Positions 15,967 through 23,573 of a DNA stretch of 24,637 nucleotides are shown piece after piece. How positions within the stretch are numbered: position 1 is the stretch's first letter; each line of letters begins with the position of its first letter. A model generated the notes under the pieces. The model did no database searches. It was given only the letters and a program-made list of their open reading frames with translations, and was not told where the DNA came from. This DNA comes from JAEUNJ01 sp052035955 (lineage in GTDB: Bacteria; Pseudomonadota; Gammaproteobacteria; Burkholderiales; Rhodocyclaceae). Position numbers and translations under genes: made by a program. Location of the stretch: the NCBI GenBank assembly GCA_052035955.1, contig JBPOHD010000094.1, positions 1 through 24,637 on the forward strand. Direction: 5' to 3'.

Positions 15967-16884
15967 ATGAGTGAAGTGAGCACGGCCCCGACCTCCGAGG
16001 CGAAACCCGAATTCTGGCGCTGGCAGGAGAACTGCTGGGCCGACGAGTCCAAGGACTGGAAAAGCGCCAAGGCCATCACCGTCGGCATCGACGTGGGCTC
16101 CGTATCGTCCCAGTGCGTCATCGTCGCCGACGGCGAACTGTATGCCTACAACTCGATGCGTACCGGCAACAACTCGCCGGATTCGGCCAAGAACGCCTTC
16201 CTGGGCGTCACCCAGAAGACGGGCCTGACCCTGAACGACGTCCACATGGTGGTCGGCACGGGCTACGGCCGAGTCAATGTGCCGTTCTCCCACAAGGCGA
16301 TCACGGAGATCGCCTGCCATGCCCGCGGCGCCAACTACATGGGCGGCAACGGCGTGCGCACCATCCTCGACATGGGCGGCCAGGATTGCAAGGCCATCCA
16401 CTGCGATGAAAAGGGCAAGGTCACCAACTTCCTGATGAACGACAAGTGCGCGGCCGGTACCGGCCGCGGCATGGAAGTCATCTCCGACCTGATGCAGATC
16501 CCCATCGCCGAACTGGGCCCGCGTTCCTTCGAGGTGGACGTGGAGCCGGAGGCGGTTTCCTCCGTGTGCGTAGTCTTCGCCAAGTCCGAGGCCCTGGGCC
16601 TGCTGAAAGCCGGCTACACCAAGAACAAGGTGATCGCCGCCTACTGCCAGGCCATGGCCGAGCGCGTGGTTTCCCTGCTGGAGCGGATCGGCGTCGAGGA
16701 AGGCTTCTTCATCACCGGCGGCATCGCCAAGAACCCCGGCGTCGTGAAGCGGATCGAGAAGCTCCTCGGCATCAAGGCCATGGACACCAAGATCGACAGC
16801 CAGATCGCCGGCGCCCTGGGCGCAGCGCTCTTCGCGAACACCCTGGTGCAAAAACAGGGACCGCAGGCACCTATCGCGTGCTGA
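15967..16884 (+). CDS. bzdQ: Benzoyl-CoA reductase, bzd type, subunit Q (ASKHA ATPase)
   Basis: 305 residues; the ATG follows GAGAGGAG by 7 bases and lies 24 bases after bzdP. It is the second ATPase subunit of the reductase activator module, with an N-terminal extension (EFWRWQENCWADESKDW) absent from BzdP. Motifs are TVGIDVGSVSSQCVIVADGE (phosphate 1), VVGTGYGRVNVPF, TILDMGGQDCKAIHCDEKGK (phosphate 2), NDKCAAGTGRGMEVISDLM and SVCVVFAKSEALGLL (cluster cysteines), and FITGGIAKNPGVVKRIEKLL (adenosine region). All are intact, so it should be active. The 157-base gap to the next gene is the longest in this part of the operon and contains a possible small ORF. Confidence 0.92.
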   Translation: MSEVSTAPTSEAKPEFWRWQENCWADESKDWKSAKAITVGIDVGSVSSQCVIVADGELYAYNSMRTGNNSPDSAKNAFLGVTQKTGLTLNDVHMVVGTGYGRVNVPFSHKAITEIACHARGANYMGGNGVRTILDMGGQDCKAIHCDEKGKVTNFLMNDKCAAGTGRGMEVISDLMQIPIAELGPRSFEVDVEPEAVSSVCVVFAKSEALGLLKAGYTKNKVIAAYCQAMAERVVSLLERIGVEEGFFITGGIAKNPGVVKRIEKLLGIKAMDTKIDSQIAGALGAALFANTLVQKQGPQAPIAC

Positions 16885-16910
16885 GCTCGCAGGACGGAGA
16901 GGGGGGCGCG

Positions 16911-17000
16911 ATGTTTCGCACGCGAAAGGCAAAGGAAGGTCCGCCCCCTCCCGACATCCCCCTCGCGGGGGAGGCGACTGATCGGCTCGCTTTGCTCTAA
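16911..17000 (+). other. Possible 29-codon small ORF in the bzdQ-bzdM gap
   Basis: The ATG at 16911 has GGAGAGGGGGG just upstream and reads MFRTRKAKEGPPPPDIPLAG plus nine residues to TAA. It is basic and proline-rich and I do not recognise it. The DNA within it forms a small hairpin (TCCCCC-TCGC-GGGGGA). It may be no more than spacer. Confidence 0.2.
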
Positions 17001-17041
17001 AATAGAAGCGGCCGGGGTGAATTTTCAACGCCGAGGTCAAT

Positions 17042-17326
17042 ATGATTGCCAACTACGGCTACAAGGACGGGTCGGGTGAGTACTACATCAGCATCGACAC
17101 GGACAAGTGCATCAATTGCGAGGCCGGCCGCGCCTGCCTGACCGGCTGCCCGAAGGGCATGTTCGAGACGATGACCGACGATTACGACGACGAGGTGGTG
17201 CAGATCAAGCAGTCCTTCCGCCGCAGCCTGGCCTACGACTGCGCCGGCTGCAAGCCGGCCGGCGGCCATACCTCGCTGCCCTGCACCACCGCCTGCACGC
17301 CGGGCGCCGTCAAGCATTCCTGGTGA
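17042..17326 (+). CDS. bzdM: Ferredoxin-like 2[4Fe-4S] protein
   Basis: 94 residues. The ATG at 17042 follows GAGGT by 4 bases. It has two cysteine quartets: C23-x2-C26-x5-C32-x3-C36-P and C67-x2-C70-x10-C81-x3-C85. The spacings differ from the classical CxxCxxCxxxCP, but the pattern is still that of a two-cluster ferredoxin. In the bzd system BzdM is taken to be the low-potential electron donor to the reductase. It is strongly linked to the operon: its stop codon overlaps the next start. The middle is acidic (TDDYDDE), useful for docking to partner proteins. The assignment rests on position plus cysteine content. It might instead be an accessory cluster protein, with the true donor elsewhere. 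Confidence 0.75.
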   Translation: MIANYGYKDGSGEYYISIDTDKCINCEAGRACLTGCPKGMFETMTDDYDDEVVQIKQSFRRSLAYDCAGCKPAGGHTSLPCTTACTPGAVKHSW

Positions 17327-17637
17327 GCGCCGTGGCGGGCGAACGCAAGGTCATTCCCATCGTTGCCGGCGGATCGGCGGGCGGCGGTTGCGCCACGCCC
17401 GGCCCCGTGGCCGACGGCTGGGAACTCCTGTCCACCCTGTCGGAACCGCGCCTGTCGGAGATGGCAGAGAACTATCGCGGCCTCGGCTACGAGGTGGATA
17501 TCAGGGACGTGCAGAAGGTGAATGGCGACGGCTGCAACACCTGCTTCGACGCCGGTCGCGAGATCGGCCAGGTCTTCGGTACGCTGTACGTGCGCCGCAA
17601 GGCCGCCGCGCAGCAGGACGACGAACTTTTCGATTGA
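17323..17637 (+). CDS. bzdS: Small conserved bzd-operon protein of unknown function (BzdS position)
   Basis: 104 residues from GTG 17323, which overlaps the bzdM stop (GTGA). A second GTG at 17332 is also possible. No known domain is recognised. Two features stand out: a glycine-rich start (VIPIVAGGSAGGGCATPGP) and GDGCNTCFDAGREIGQVFGT, where the CNTC pair could bind metal or undergo thiol chemistry. The C-terminus is acidic (QQDDELFD). Its place between the ferredoxin-like gene and the GNAT gene is that of bzdS in Azoarcus, whose function has not been established as far as I know. The name is given by position. Frame choice is supported by the overlap and by coding without interruption up to the next ribosome site. 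Confidence 0.6.
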   Translation: MSAVAGERKVIPIVAGGSAGGGCATPGPVADGWELLSTLSEPRLSEMAENYRGLGYEVDIRDVQKVNGDGCNTCFDAGREIGQVFGTLYVRRKAAAQQDDELFD

Positions 17638-17681
17638 TGGAATCGCCGGCGAGTCCGGCAACGAATCTGGAGGAGGACAAC

Positions 17682-18131
17682 ATGGCTGGAGAGCGCATCA
17701 TGCGCGTGTTGAAGAAGGGCGACCTGGAAGCGATCGTCGCCATCGACGAGAAGGTGAGCAGGCAGAACCGCCGCGAGTACTACGAGCGGAAGATCGCGAC
17801 GATCACCGACCCCGAGCGCAGCATCAATTCGTCCATCGTCGCCGAGGTGGATGGCAAGGTGGTGGGCTTCATCATGGGCGACGTCTATTTCGGCGAGTTC
17901 GGCATCCCCGAGACCTCGGCCACCATCGACACCCTGGGTGTCGATCCGTCCCTGCAGAACAAGGGCCTGGCGAGCGAACTCCTCGACCAGTTCATGATGA
18001 ACATGAAGGTGGCGGGGGTGAACAAGGTCTATACGCTGGTGAACTGGGACGACTTCGCCCTGGAGAAATTCTTCTCCCGGCACAAGTTCGTGCCGTCCAA
18101 GCGCATCAACCTCGAATTCCAGATGCCCTGA
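17682..18131 (+). CDS. bzdT: GNAT-family N-acetyltransferase (BzdT position)
   Basis: 149 residues with a strong GGAGGAGG site 5 bases before the ATG. The GNAT fold is shown by IVAEVDGKVVGFIMGDVY (strand 4 region), IDTLGVDPSLQNKGLASELL, where Q-N-K-G-L-A is the acetyl-CoA pyrophosphate loop, and YTLVNWDDFALEKFFSRHKF near the end. It probably transfers an acetyl group to an amine on a protein or small molecule. In Rhodopseudomonas palustris, acyl-CoA ligases for aromatic acids are controlled by reversible lysine acetylation, so BzdT could modify an enzyme of this pathway such as the benzoate-CoA ligase; that is inference. The symbol is assigned by gene order. Confidence 0.7.
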   Translation: MAGERIMRVLKKGDLEAIVAIDEKVSRQNRREYYERKIATITDPERSINSSIVAEVDGKVVGFIMGDVYFGEFGIPETSATIDTLGVDPSLQNKGLASELLDQFMMNMKVAGVNKVYTLVNWDDFALEKFFSRHKFVPSKRINLEFQMP

Positions 18132-18152
18132 CCGCGGCGGCGGGCCCATGGG

Positions 18153-18803
18153 ATGCGGGGGATGTGGATCGACTGCCACTGCCACACCAGGTACTCCAAC
18201 GACAATTACCTGGAACCCCTGGACCTGGTGTGCAGGGCCAGGGCGCTGGGGCTGGACGGGGTGGTGATCACCGAGCACCACTCGGTGGTCGCCTCCGAAC
18301 CGGTGGAGCGCATCGGCCGCGAGGAGGGCCTGATGGTCCTGCGCGGGGTCGAGATCTCCACCGACCGCGGCCACCTGCTCGCCTTCGGCATCGAGGACGA
18401 CGCCTGGAACGTCTGGGGCCGCAACAACTACATTCCCCTGCAACCCGTCATCGAGCGCATCAACGGCCTGGGCGGCATCTGCGTGCCGGCCCATCCCTTC
18501 CGCGAGATCGGGCTGGCCAGCCTGCTGGAAGGCCTCCTGGACCTGCAGGACATCGTCGCCGTGGAAACCCATAACGGGGGCAACCTGGAGACGGACAACG
18601 ACCTGGCGATCACGGCCGCCGGGCACATGCGCCTGCCGGGCCTGGGGGGCAGCGACTGCCACAAGGTCGAGGCCGTGGGGCGCTGCGCAACGGAATTCAC
18701 GCAACCGGTCGCGGACATGGCGAGCTTCATCGCCGCGATCCGTGCCGGTGCCTGCCGGGGAGCCTATTTCCCCGGTTACGCTGGAGGAGGAGCCAATGGG
18801 TGA
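18153..18803 (+). CDS. bzdU: PHP-domain metal-dependent phosphoesterase (BzdU position)
   Basis: 216 residues from ATG 18153; an ATG at 18162, preceded by GCGGGGG, is equally plausible and removes three residues. PHP motifs are complete: WIDCHCHTRYS (H9 and H11), ITEHHS (E41-H42, the usual TDH position), RGVEISTDRGHLLAFG (E67 and H74), CVPAHPFRE, VETHNGGN and GGSDCHK. These residues normally bind two or three metals and hydrolyse phosphate esters. The substrate is unknown; relatives act on nucleotides or sugar phosphates. The last 8 bases overlap the start of the next gene, which shows cotranslation. Position matches bzdU. The domain call is strong; the connection to benzoate degradation is only by location. 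Confidence 0.75.
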   Translation: MRGMWIDCHCHTRYSNDNYLEPLDLVCRARALGLDGVVITEHHSVVASEPVERIGREEGLMVLRGVEISTDRGHLLAFGIEDDAWNVWGRNNYIPLQPVIERINGLGGICVPAHPFREIGLASLLEGLLDLQDIVAVETHNGGNLETDNDLAITAAGHMRLPGLGGSDCHKVEAVGRCATEFTQPVADMASFIAAIRAGACRGAYFPGYAGGGANG

Positions 18804-21345
18804 CGTGCAGGAAGTGAAGTGGTGGGGCGCCAGCCGTCCGGCCGCCATGGCAGCCTTCGGGCCGCCGGTGAAGCTGTCCATCGACGGCAGGACCGTCGAG
18901 GCGCCCGCAGGCGCCTCGGTGCTGAATGCGGCCATCGCGGCGGGTGTCTACATCCCTTCCCTCTGCGCTCATCCGGACCTGGCGCCGGCGCTCCAGCGCG
19001 GCAATGGCGGCGGCGGCTGCAACCTCTGCCTGGTCGAGGTCGCCGGCACGCCGGGGCTGCGCAAGTCCTGCTCGATGAGCGTGGAGGAGGGTATGGCAAT
19101 CCGTACCGATACGCCCGCCGTCAAGGAGGGACGCCAGGCCGCATTGGCGAAGATCCTCGGCGGCCATCCCCATGTCTGCCTGACCTGCCCCCAGCGCGAA
19201 GGCTGCAGCCGCAGCCAGTGCTCTTACGGCAATCCGCCGGAGACGCGCTGCTGCACGATCTTCGCCACCTGCGAGTTGCGCAAGGTCTCCGATCACGTCG
19301 GCATTCCCAACTCGACCCCGCCCTACAAGCCGACGACGCTCCCGGTGGTCAAGGACGAGCCTTTCTTCGACCGGGACTACAACCTCTGCATCGACTGCCG
19401 GCGCTGCCTCACCGCCTGCAACGACGTCCGCGGTGTCGGCTGCCTGGAAGTCAAGGAAGTGGAGACACCCCAGGGCAAGCGCAGCTATGTGGGCACCATC
19501 GCCGCCACGCTGGCCGATTCCGGCTGCAAGTTCTGCCAGGCCTGCGTCACCGTCTGTCCGACCGGAGCGCTCACCGACCGGACGCTGGACCCGGCCCGGC
19601 GCGAGGAATCGATGGTGCCCTGCCAGGCCGCCTGCCCGGCCGGCATCGACGTGCCGCGCTACGTGCAACTGGCCGCCGAGGGCAAGTACGGCGAGGCCAT
19701 CGCCGTCGTGCGCGAGAAGTTGCCCTTCCCCGGCATCGTCGGCCGTGCCTGCTTCGCCATGTGCGAGTCGGCCTGCCGGCGCGGCGCGCTCGACGATCCC
19801 CTGTCCATCCGGACCCTGAAGCGGGTCGCCGACGACAACGACACGGGCCTCTGGCGCCGGAATTCGAAACAGCTGCCGCCCACCGGCCGCCGCGCCGCCA
19901 TCATCGGCGCCGGTCCGGCGGGGCTCACCGCCGCCTACTACCTGGCCAAGAAGGGCCACGCGGTGACCGTCTTCGACGCCCAGCCGGCGGCGGGCGGAAT
20001 GGCGCGCTACGGCATTCCCTCCTACCGGGTGCCCCTGGAGGTGATCGATCGGGAGGTGGCCGAGGTGGCTAAGCTCGGCGTCGAATTCCGCTACGGCACC
20101 CGGGTGGACGACATCGGCGCGCTGCAAACGCAAGGCTACGAGGCCGTCTTCATCGGCATCGGCTGCCAGGGCGGCGACCGCCTGGGCATCCCGGGCGACG
20201 ACCTGCCGGGGGTCATGGACAGTCCGGCCTACCTGCAGGCGGCCACGATGGGGCTGGTGAACGCCGAGGGCTCCGGGTTGACCACCGGACGCAAGGTGGC
20301 GGTGATCGGCGGCGGCAACGTGGCCACCGACAATGCCCGTTCCTCGCGCCGCTTCGGTGCCGACGTTGACATGGTCTACCGGCGCACCAAGGAGGAGATG
20401 CCGGCGCGGGACGAGGAATTCGAAGGCTGCGTCGACGAGGGTGTGAACATCCGTTACCTGCTGGCGCCGAAGAAGATCGAAGCCGGCGCGAACGGCTCCC
20501 GCCTCGCCATCACTTACGTGCGGATGGAACTGGGCGAGCCCGACGCCTCGGGGCGCCGGCGGCCGATGGAAGTGGCCGGCAGCGAATTCCAGGAGGGGGT
20601 GGACCTGGTCATCGCCGCCATCGGCCAGCACCCGAAGAAGTTCGATGGCTTCGGCGTCCACACCGATGCCAAGGGGCGGGTCACCGTTCGGGAGGACACG
20701 CTGCTCACCAGCCGGCCGGGCGTCTATGCCGGCGGCGATTGCGTGCTCGGCCCCTCGACGTTGATCGAATCCGTTGCCCACGGGCGGCTCGCCGCCGCGG
20801 CCATGGACAGGCAGCTCGGCGGTGACGGGGATATCGAGGAAAAGCTGCTGGACGACGGCTGGGACACGAATCCGCGCATCGGCCGCGACGAGGGCTTCAA
20901 CAGCCGCCGCAAGATCCATCCCATCATGCTGGCGCCGGCCGGGCGCACCGGCTGGGACGAGGTGGAACGGGGCTTCGAGGATGCCGACGCCCGGTCCGAG
21001 GCGTCGCGCTGCCTCAAGTGCAACCTGGCGCCGAAGATCGCGGATGCCGTGCTGCCGCCGGAGTCCTGGCTCGAGTTCAACCCCGAGGTGGTCTCCGGCA
21101 TGACGTTCGAATCCGGTGTCTTCCAGCTGCTCGACGCGGACAAGAACGTGCTGATGATCAAGGGCGTGGATAATCTCTACGAGGGCCTCACCGGGCAGCT
21201 GGGCCGCGTTGAAGCGGCGAAGTACTTCGTCTTCGAGGAGGCGCCTCTCTATACCTCCCGTGAGTCGCAACTGATCCAGGCCTACCTGCAGCAGTACGGA
21301 AAGATGCCCGGCGGCGGTGCCGACGAACTGGATGACCTGTTTTGA
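18796..21345 (+). CDS. bzdV: NuoG-like/GltD-like iron-sulfur flavoprotein, putative NAD(P)H:ferredoxin oxidoreductase
   Basis: 849 residues from ATG 18796 (GGAGGAGG 5 bases upstream). Domains in order: a [2Fe-2S] domain (C57, C75, C78, C92); a NuoG-type His-Cys3 cluster site (H124, C128, C131, C137); two [4Fe-4S] motifs (C198, C201, C204, C208 and C244, C247, C250, C254); a GltD-type cysteine helical domain from C276/C280; an FAD fold (GAGPAG, 371-376); and an NAD(P) fold (GGGNVA, 505-510). AGGDCVLGPSTLIESVAHGR closes the flavin site. This layout suits transfer of electrons from NAD(P)H through several clusters to ferredoxin, and so to benzoyl-CoA reductase. In CIB, BzdV is proposed as NADPH:ferredoxin oxidoreductase. 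Driving an uphill reaction would need bifurcation or another energy input, which the sequence does not settle. Confidence 0.85.
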   Translation: MGDVQEVKWWGASRPAAMAAFGPPVKLSIDGRTVEAPAGASVLNAAIAAGVYIPSLCAHPDLAPALQRGNGGGGCNLCLVEVAGTPGLRKSCSMSVEEGMAIRTDTPAVKEGRQAALAKILGGHPHVCLTCPQREGCSRSQCSYGNPPETRCCTIFATCELRKVSDHVGIPNSTPPYKPTTLPVVKDEPFFDRDYNLCIDCRRCLTACNDVRGVGCLEVKEVETPQGKRSYVGTIAATLADSGCKFCQACVTVCPTGALTDRTLDPARREESMVPCQAACPAGIDVPRYVQLAAEGKYGEAIAVVREKLPFPGIVGRACFAMCESACRRGALDDPLSIRTLKRVADDNDTGLWRRNSKQLPPTGRRAAIIGAGPAGLTAAYYLAKKGHAVTVFDAQPAAGGMARYGIPSYRVPLEVIDREVAEVAKLGVEFRYGTRVDDIGALQTQGYEAVFIGIGCQGGDRLGIPGDDLPGVMDSPAYLQAATMGLVNAEGSGLTTGRKVAVIGGGNVATDNARSSRRFGADVDMVYRRTKEEMPARDEEFEGCVDEGVNIRYLLAPKKIEAGANGSRLAITYVRMELGEPDASGRRRPMEVAGSEFQEGVDLVIAAIGQHPKKFDGFGVHTDAKGRVTVREDTLLTSRPGVYAGGDCVLGPSTLIESVAHGRLAAAAMDRQLGGDGDIEEKLLDDGWDTNPRIGRDEGFNSRRKIHPIMLAPAGRTGWDEVERGFEDADARSEASRCLKCNLAPKIADAVLPPESWLEFNPEVVSGMTFESGVFQLLDADKNVLMIKGVDNLYEGLTGQLGRVEAAKYFVFEEAPLYTSRESQLIQAYLQQYGKMPGGGADELDDLF

Positions 21346-21360
21346 AATGAGGAAACCCCT

Positions 21361-21483
21361 TCACCGCAAAGGCGCGAAGGCGCAAAGGGCGCCAAGGGAT
21401 GCCAACGGGGCGGCGACGGATGAGCGGATCGCGGGTTCTGTTCTTCCGTTGCGGAACTTCGCGCCTTGGCGCCTTTGCGGTGG
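21361..21483 (+). repeat. Long imperfect hairpin element between bzdV and bzdW
   Basis: The 27-base arms 21361-21387 and 21457-21483 pair with two mismatches and one G-U, around a 69-base loop. Each arm is built of units near 9 bases (GCAAAGGCG-like). The right arm ends 15 bases before the AAGGA ribosome site of bzdW. It resembles dispersed intergenic repeats and may affect mRNA processing or expression of the downstream part. Confidence 0.7.
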
Positions 21484-21508
21484 ATGTTGATTTTTCGAAG
21501 GACGAACG

Positions 21509-22282
21509 ATGACCGCGTACCAATTCATCACCACCTCCGTTGCCGACGGCCTGGCGACGCTGACCATCAACCGGGCGCCGCTCAACGTGCTCGACATCCC
21601 GACCATGGAGGAGATTGACCGGGCGTTGGCCGGACTGGCGGGCGATGCCTCGGTGCGGCTGCTCCTGGTCGCCGCCGCCGGGGAGAAGGCCTTCTCGGCC
21701 GGCGTCGAAGTGGCCGACCACACGCCGGACAAGGTCGACCGGATGATCGAGATCTTCCATTCCGTGATCCGCAGGATCGAGGATTTCCCCGTGCCGAGCC
21801 TGGCCGCCGTGAACGGCGCGGCCCTGGGCGGCGGCCTGGAAGTGGTCCTGGCCTGCGACATGATCGTGGCCGCGGCCGGGGCCAAGCTGGGCCAGCCGGA
21901 GATCAAGCTGGCGGTGTTCCCGCCGGTGGCCGCCGTGCTGCTGCCACGCCTCTTGCCGCCCGTGCGGGCCAACGAACTGCTCTACGGCGGCGGGGTCATG
22001 ACCGCCGAGGAGGCCCTGCAGTTCGGCCTGGTAAACCGGGTCTTCCCGCGCGATGGTTTCCCGGCGGCGGCCCTCGGTTTCGCCGCTCCGTTCCTGGAAC
22101 TGTCCCGGTCGGCCCTGGCCAGCACCCGCAAGGCCGTGCGGCTGGCCGCCGGCAAGCCCTTCGGCGCCGCGCTGTCCGATGTGGAGGCCGTCTACCTGAA
22201 GGAACTCATGGCCACCGCGGACGCCAAGGAAGGCCTGGAGGCCTTCCTCGCCAAGCGTCCCGCCGTCTGGCAGCACCGCTGA
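21509..22282 (+). CDS. bzdW: Cyclohexa-1,5-diene-1-carbonyl-CoA hydratase
   Basis: 257 residues, with AAGGA 6 bases before the ATG. It is a crotonase-family enzyme: AFSAGVEVADH (around 61-71) and NGAALGGGLEVVLACD (102-117) form the oxyanion hole and CoA pocket, and LGQPEIKLAVFPP follows. It should add water to the cyclic dienoyl-CoA made by benzoyl-CoA reductase, giving 6-hydroxycyclohex-1-ene-1-carboxyl-CoA. The family is large, so the substrate comes from context: it lies directly downstream of the reductase genes and before the matching dehydrogenase and hydrolase. A long hairpin element separates it from bzdV, but the direction and order indicate the same operon. Confidence 0.88.
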   Translation: MTAYQFITTSVADGLATLTINRAPLNVLDIPTMEEIDRALAGLAGDASVRLLLVAAAGEKAFSAGVEVADHTPDKVDRMIEIFHSVIRRIEDFPVPSLAAVNGAALGGGLEVVLACDMIVAAAGAKLGQPEIKLAVFPPVAAVLLPRLLPPVRANELLYGGGVMTAEEALQFGLVNRVFPRDGFPAAALGFAAPFLELSRSALASTRKAVRLAAGKPFGAALSDVEAVYLKELMATADAKEGLEAFLAKRPAVWQHR

Positions 22283-22322
22283 ACACTTCTTCACCCTTGA
22301 TCAGGATTTTCCAGGAGACCCC

Positions 22323-23390
22323 ATGATCCCCAGCCACATCGACACCTGGCAGATGACCGAGCCCGGCAAGCTCGCCAGGACCCGCATTCCCATGCCCGCC
22401 CTCGGTCCCGACGACGTCGTCGTCGAAATCGCCGGCTGCGGCGTCTGCCACACCGACCTCTCCTACTTCTACATGGGCGTCCCCACGATCCAGAAGCCGC
22501 CCCTCTCCCTCGGCCACGAGATCTCCGGTGTCGTCATCGGCGGTCGCGCCGACCTGGTCGGCAAGGAAGTCATCATCCCCGCCGTCATCCCCTGCGGCGA
22601 CTGCGACATCTGCAGGAGCGGGCGCAGCAACCGCTGCCTCGACCAGCACATGCCCGGCTACAGCATGGGCATCTACGGTGGCTTCTCCAGCCACATCGTC
22701 GTCGGCGGCCGCTTCCTCTGCGTCGTCGGGAACCGCGGCGCCATGCCCCTCGAACACCTGTCGGTGGTCGCCGACGCCGTCACCACCCCCTACCAGGCCG
22801 GCTGCCGGGCCAACCTCGGTCCCGGCGACGTCGCCATCGTCATCGGTGCCGCCGGCGGCGTCGGCTCCTTCATGACCCAGACCGCCAAGGGCATGGGCGC
22901 CCGCGCCGTCATCGGCATCGACATCAACGAAGAGAAGCTGCAGATGATGACCCGGTACGGCGCCGACTTCGTCGTCAACCCCAAGGGCAAGAGCCCCAAG
23001 GAGGTGCGCGACCTGATCAAGGGCTTCTGCAAGCAGCAGGGGCTGCCGGCCAATTTCGGCTGGAAGATCTTCGAAGTGACGGGAACGAAACCCGGCCAGG
23101 AACTGGCCCTCTTCCTGCTCTCCTTCGTCGGCACCCTGGTGGTGGTCGGCTACGGCACCGACGAGACCCGCTACATGCTCTCCCGGCTGATGGCCTTCGA
23201 TGCCCAGCTGATCGGCACCTGGGGCTGCCCCCCCGAGCGCTACCCCGACGTGCTCGCCATGTGCCTGGACGGGCGCATCGCCCTCGGCGACTTCGTCGAG
23301 ACCCGGCCCATGAGCCGGATCCAGGAGACCTTCGAACAGGCCCACCACGGCGAGCTCAAGCGCCGGGTGGTGCTGACGCCGGATTTCTGA
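22323..23390 (+). CDS. bzdX: 6-hydroxycyclohex-1-ene-1-carbonyl-CoA dehydrogenase
   Basis: 355 residues from the ATG after AGGAGA. It is a zinc-dependent medium-chain alcohol dehydrogenase. GCGVCHTDL (C42, H43) and GHE (H65, E66) mark the catalytic zinc; C91, C94, C97 and C105 form the structural zinc lobe (CGDCDICRSGRSNRC). GAAGGVGSFMTQTAKGMG is the NAD-binding turn, and IDINEEKLQMM places the acidic residue that selects NAD over NADP. It oxidises the hydroxy intermediate to 6-oxocyclohex-1-ene-1-carbonyl-CoA in the benzoyl-CoA pathway. Gene order (W, X, Y) supports this substrate over a general alcohol. All expected residues are present. Confidence 0.9.
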   Translation: MIPSHIDTWQMTEPGKLARTRIPMPALGPDDVVVEIAGCGVCHTDLSYFYMGVPTIQKPPLSLGHEISGVVIGGRADLVGKEVIIPAVIPCGDCDICRSGRSNRCLDQHMPGYSMGIYGGFSSHIVVGGRFLCVVGNRGAMPLEHLSVVADAVTTPYQAGCRANLGPGDVAIVIGAAGGVGSFMTQTAKGMGARAVIGIDINEEKLQMMTRYGADFVVNPKGKSPKEVRDLIKGFCKQQGLPANFGWKIFEVTGTKPGQELALFLLSFVGTLVVVGYGTDETRYMLSRLMAFDAQLIGTWGCPPERYPDVLAMCLDGRIALGDFVETRPMSRIQETFEQAHHGELKRRVVLTPDF

Positions 23391-23411
23391 GGCGATACGG
23401 CAAGAGCTTGC

Positions 23412-23538
23412 ACCGCAGAGGACGCAGAGAGCGCAGAGAAGGACGGAGAAAGGCAGGGAGGGGCAAAGACGGGCAGGGAAGGGTACGCGAATTCCTCGTC
23501 TCCGGTTTTTCCTCTGCGCTCTCTGCGTCCTCTGCGGT
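23412..23538 (+). repeat. Perfect 27-bp inverted repeat between bzdX and bzdY
   Basis: Arms 23412-23438 and 23512-23538 are exact reverse complements with a 73-base purine-rich loop. Each arm has three GCAGAG units at 9-base spacing. It is similar in design, and partly in sequence (CACCGCARAGG start), to the hairpin before bzdW, so the two belong to one repeat family. It ends 23 bases before the AAGGAG site of bzdY. Confidence 0.85.
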
Positions 23539-23573
23539 AAACACGGTTTTTTGACTTATTCAAGGAGACCCCC

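Noticed and set aside
12647..16884. Thauera-type bcrCBAD or 2-hydroxyglutaryl-CoA dehydratase genes
   Set aside because: Order, lengths and the downstream M-S-T-U-V-W-X-Y set fit the bzd type; the ring-hydratase, dehydrogenase and hydrolase genes exclude a simple hydroxyacyl-CoA dehydratase locus.
13783..17052. A 1089-codon minus-strand frame across the bzd genes
   Set aside because: It is antisense to clearly homologous bzdO, bzdP and bzdQ and has His/Gly/Val-rich low-complexity content typical of shadow frames.
18727..21270. An 847-codon minus-strand frame opposite bzdV
   Set aside because: Same shadow effect; the plus strand encodes a protein with complete cluster and nucleotide-binding motifs.
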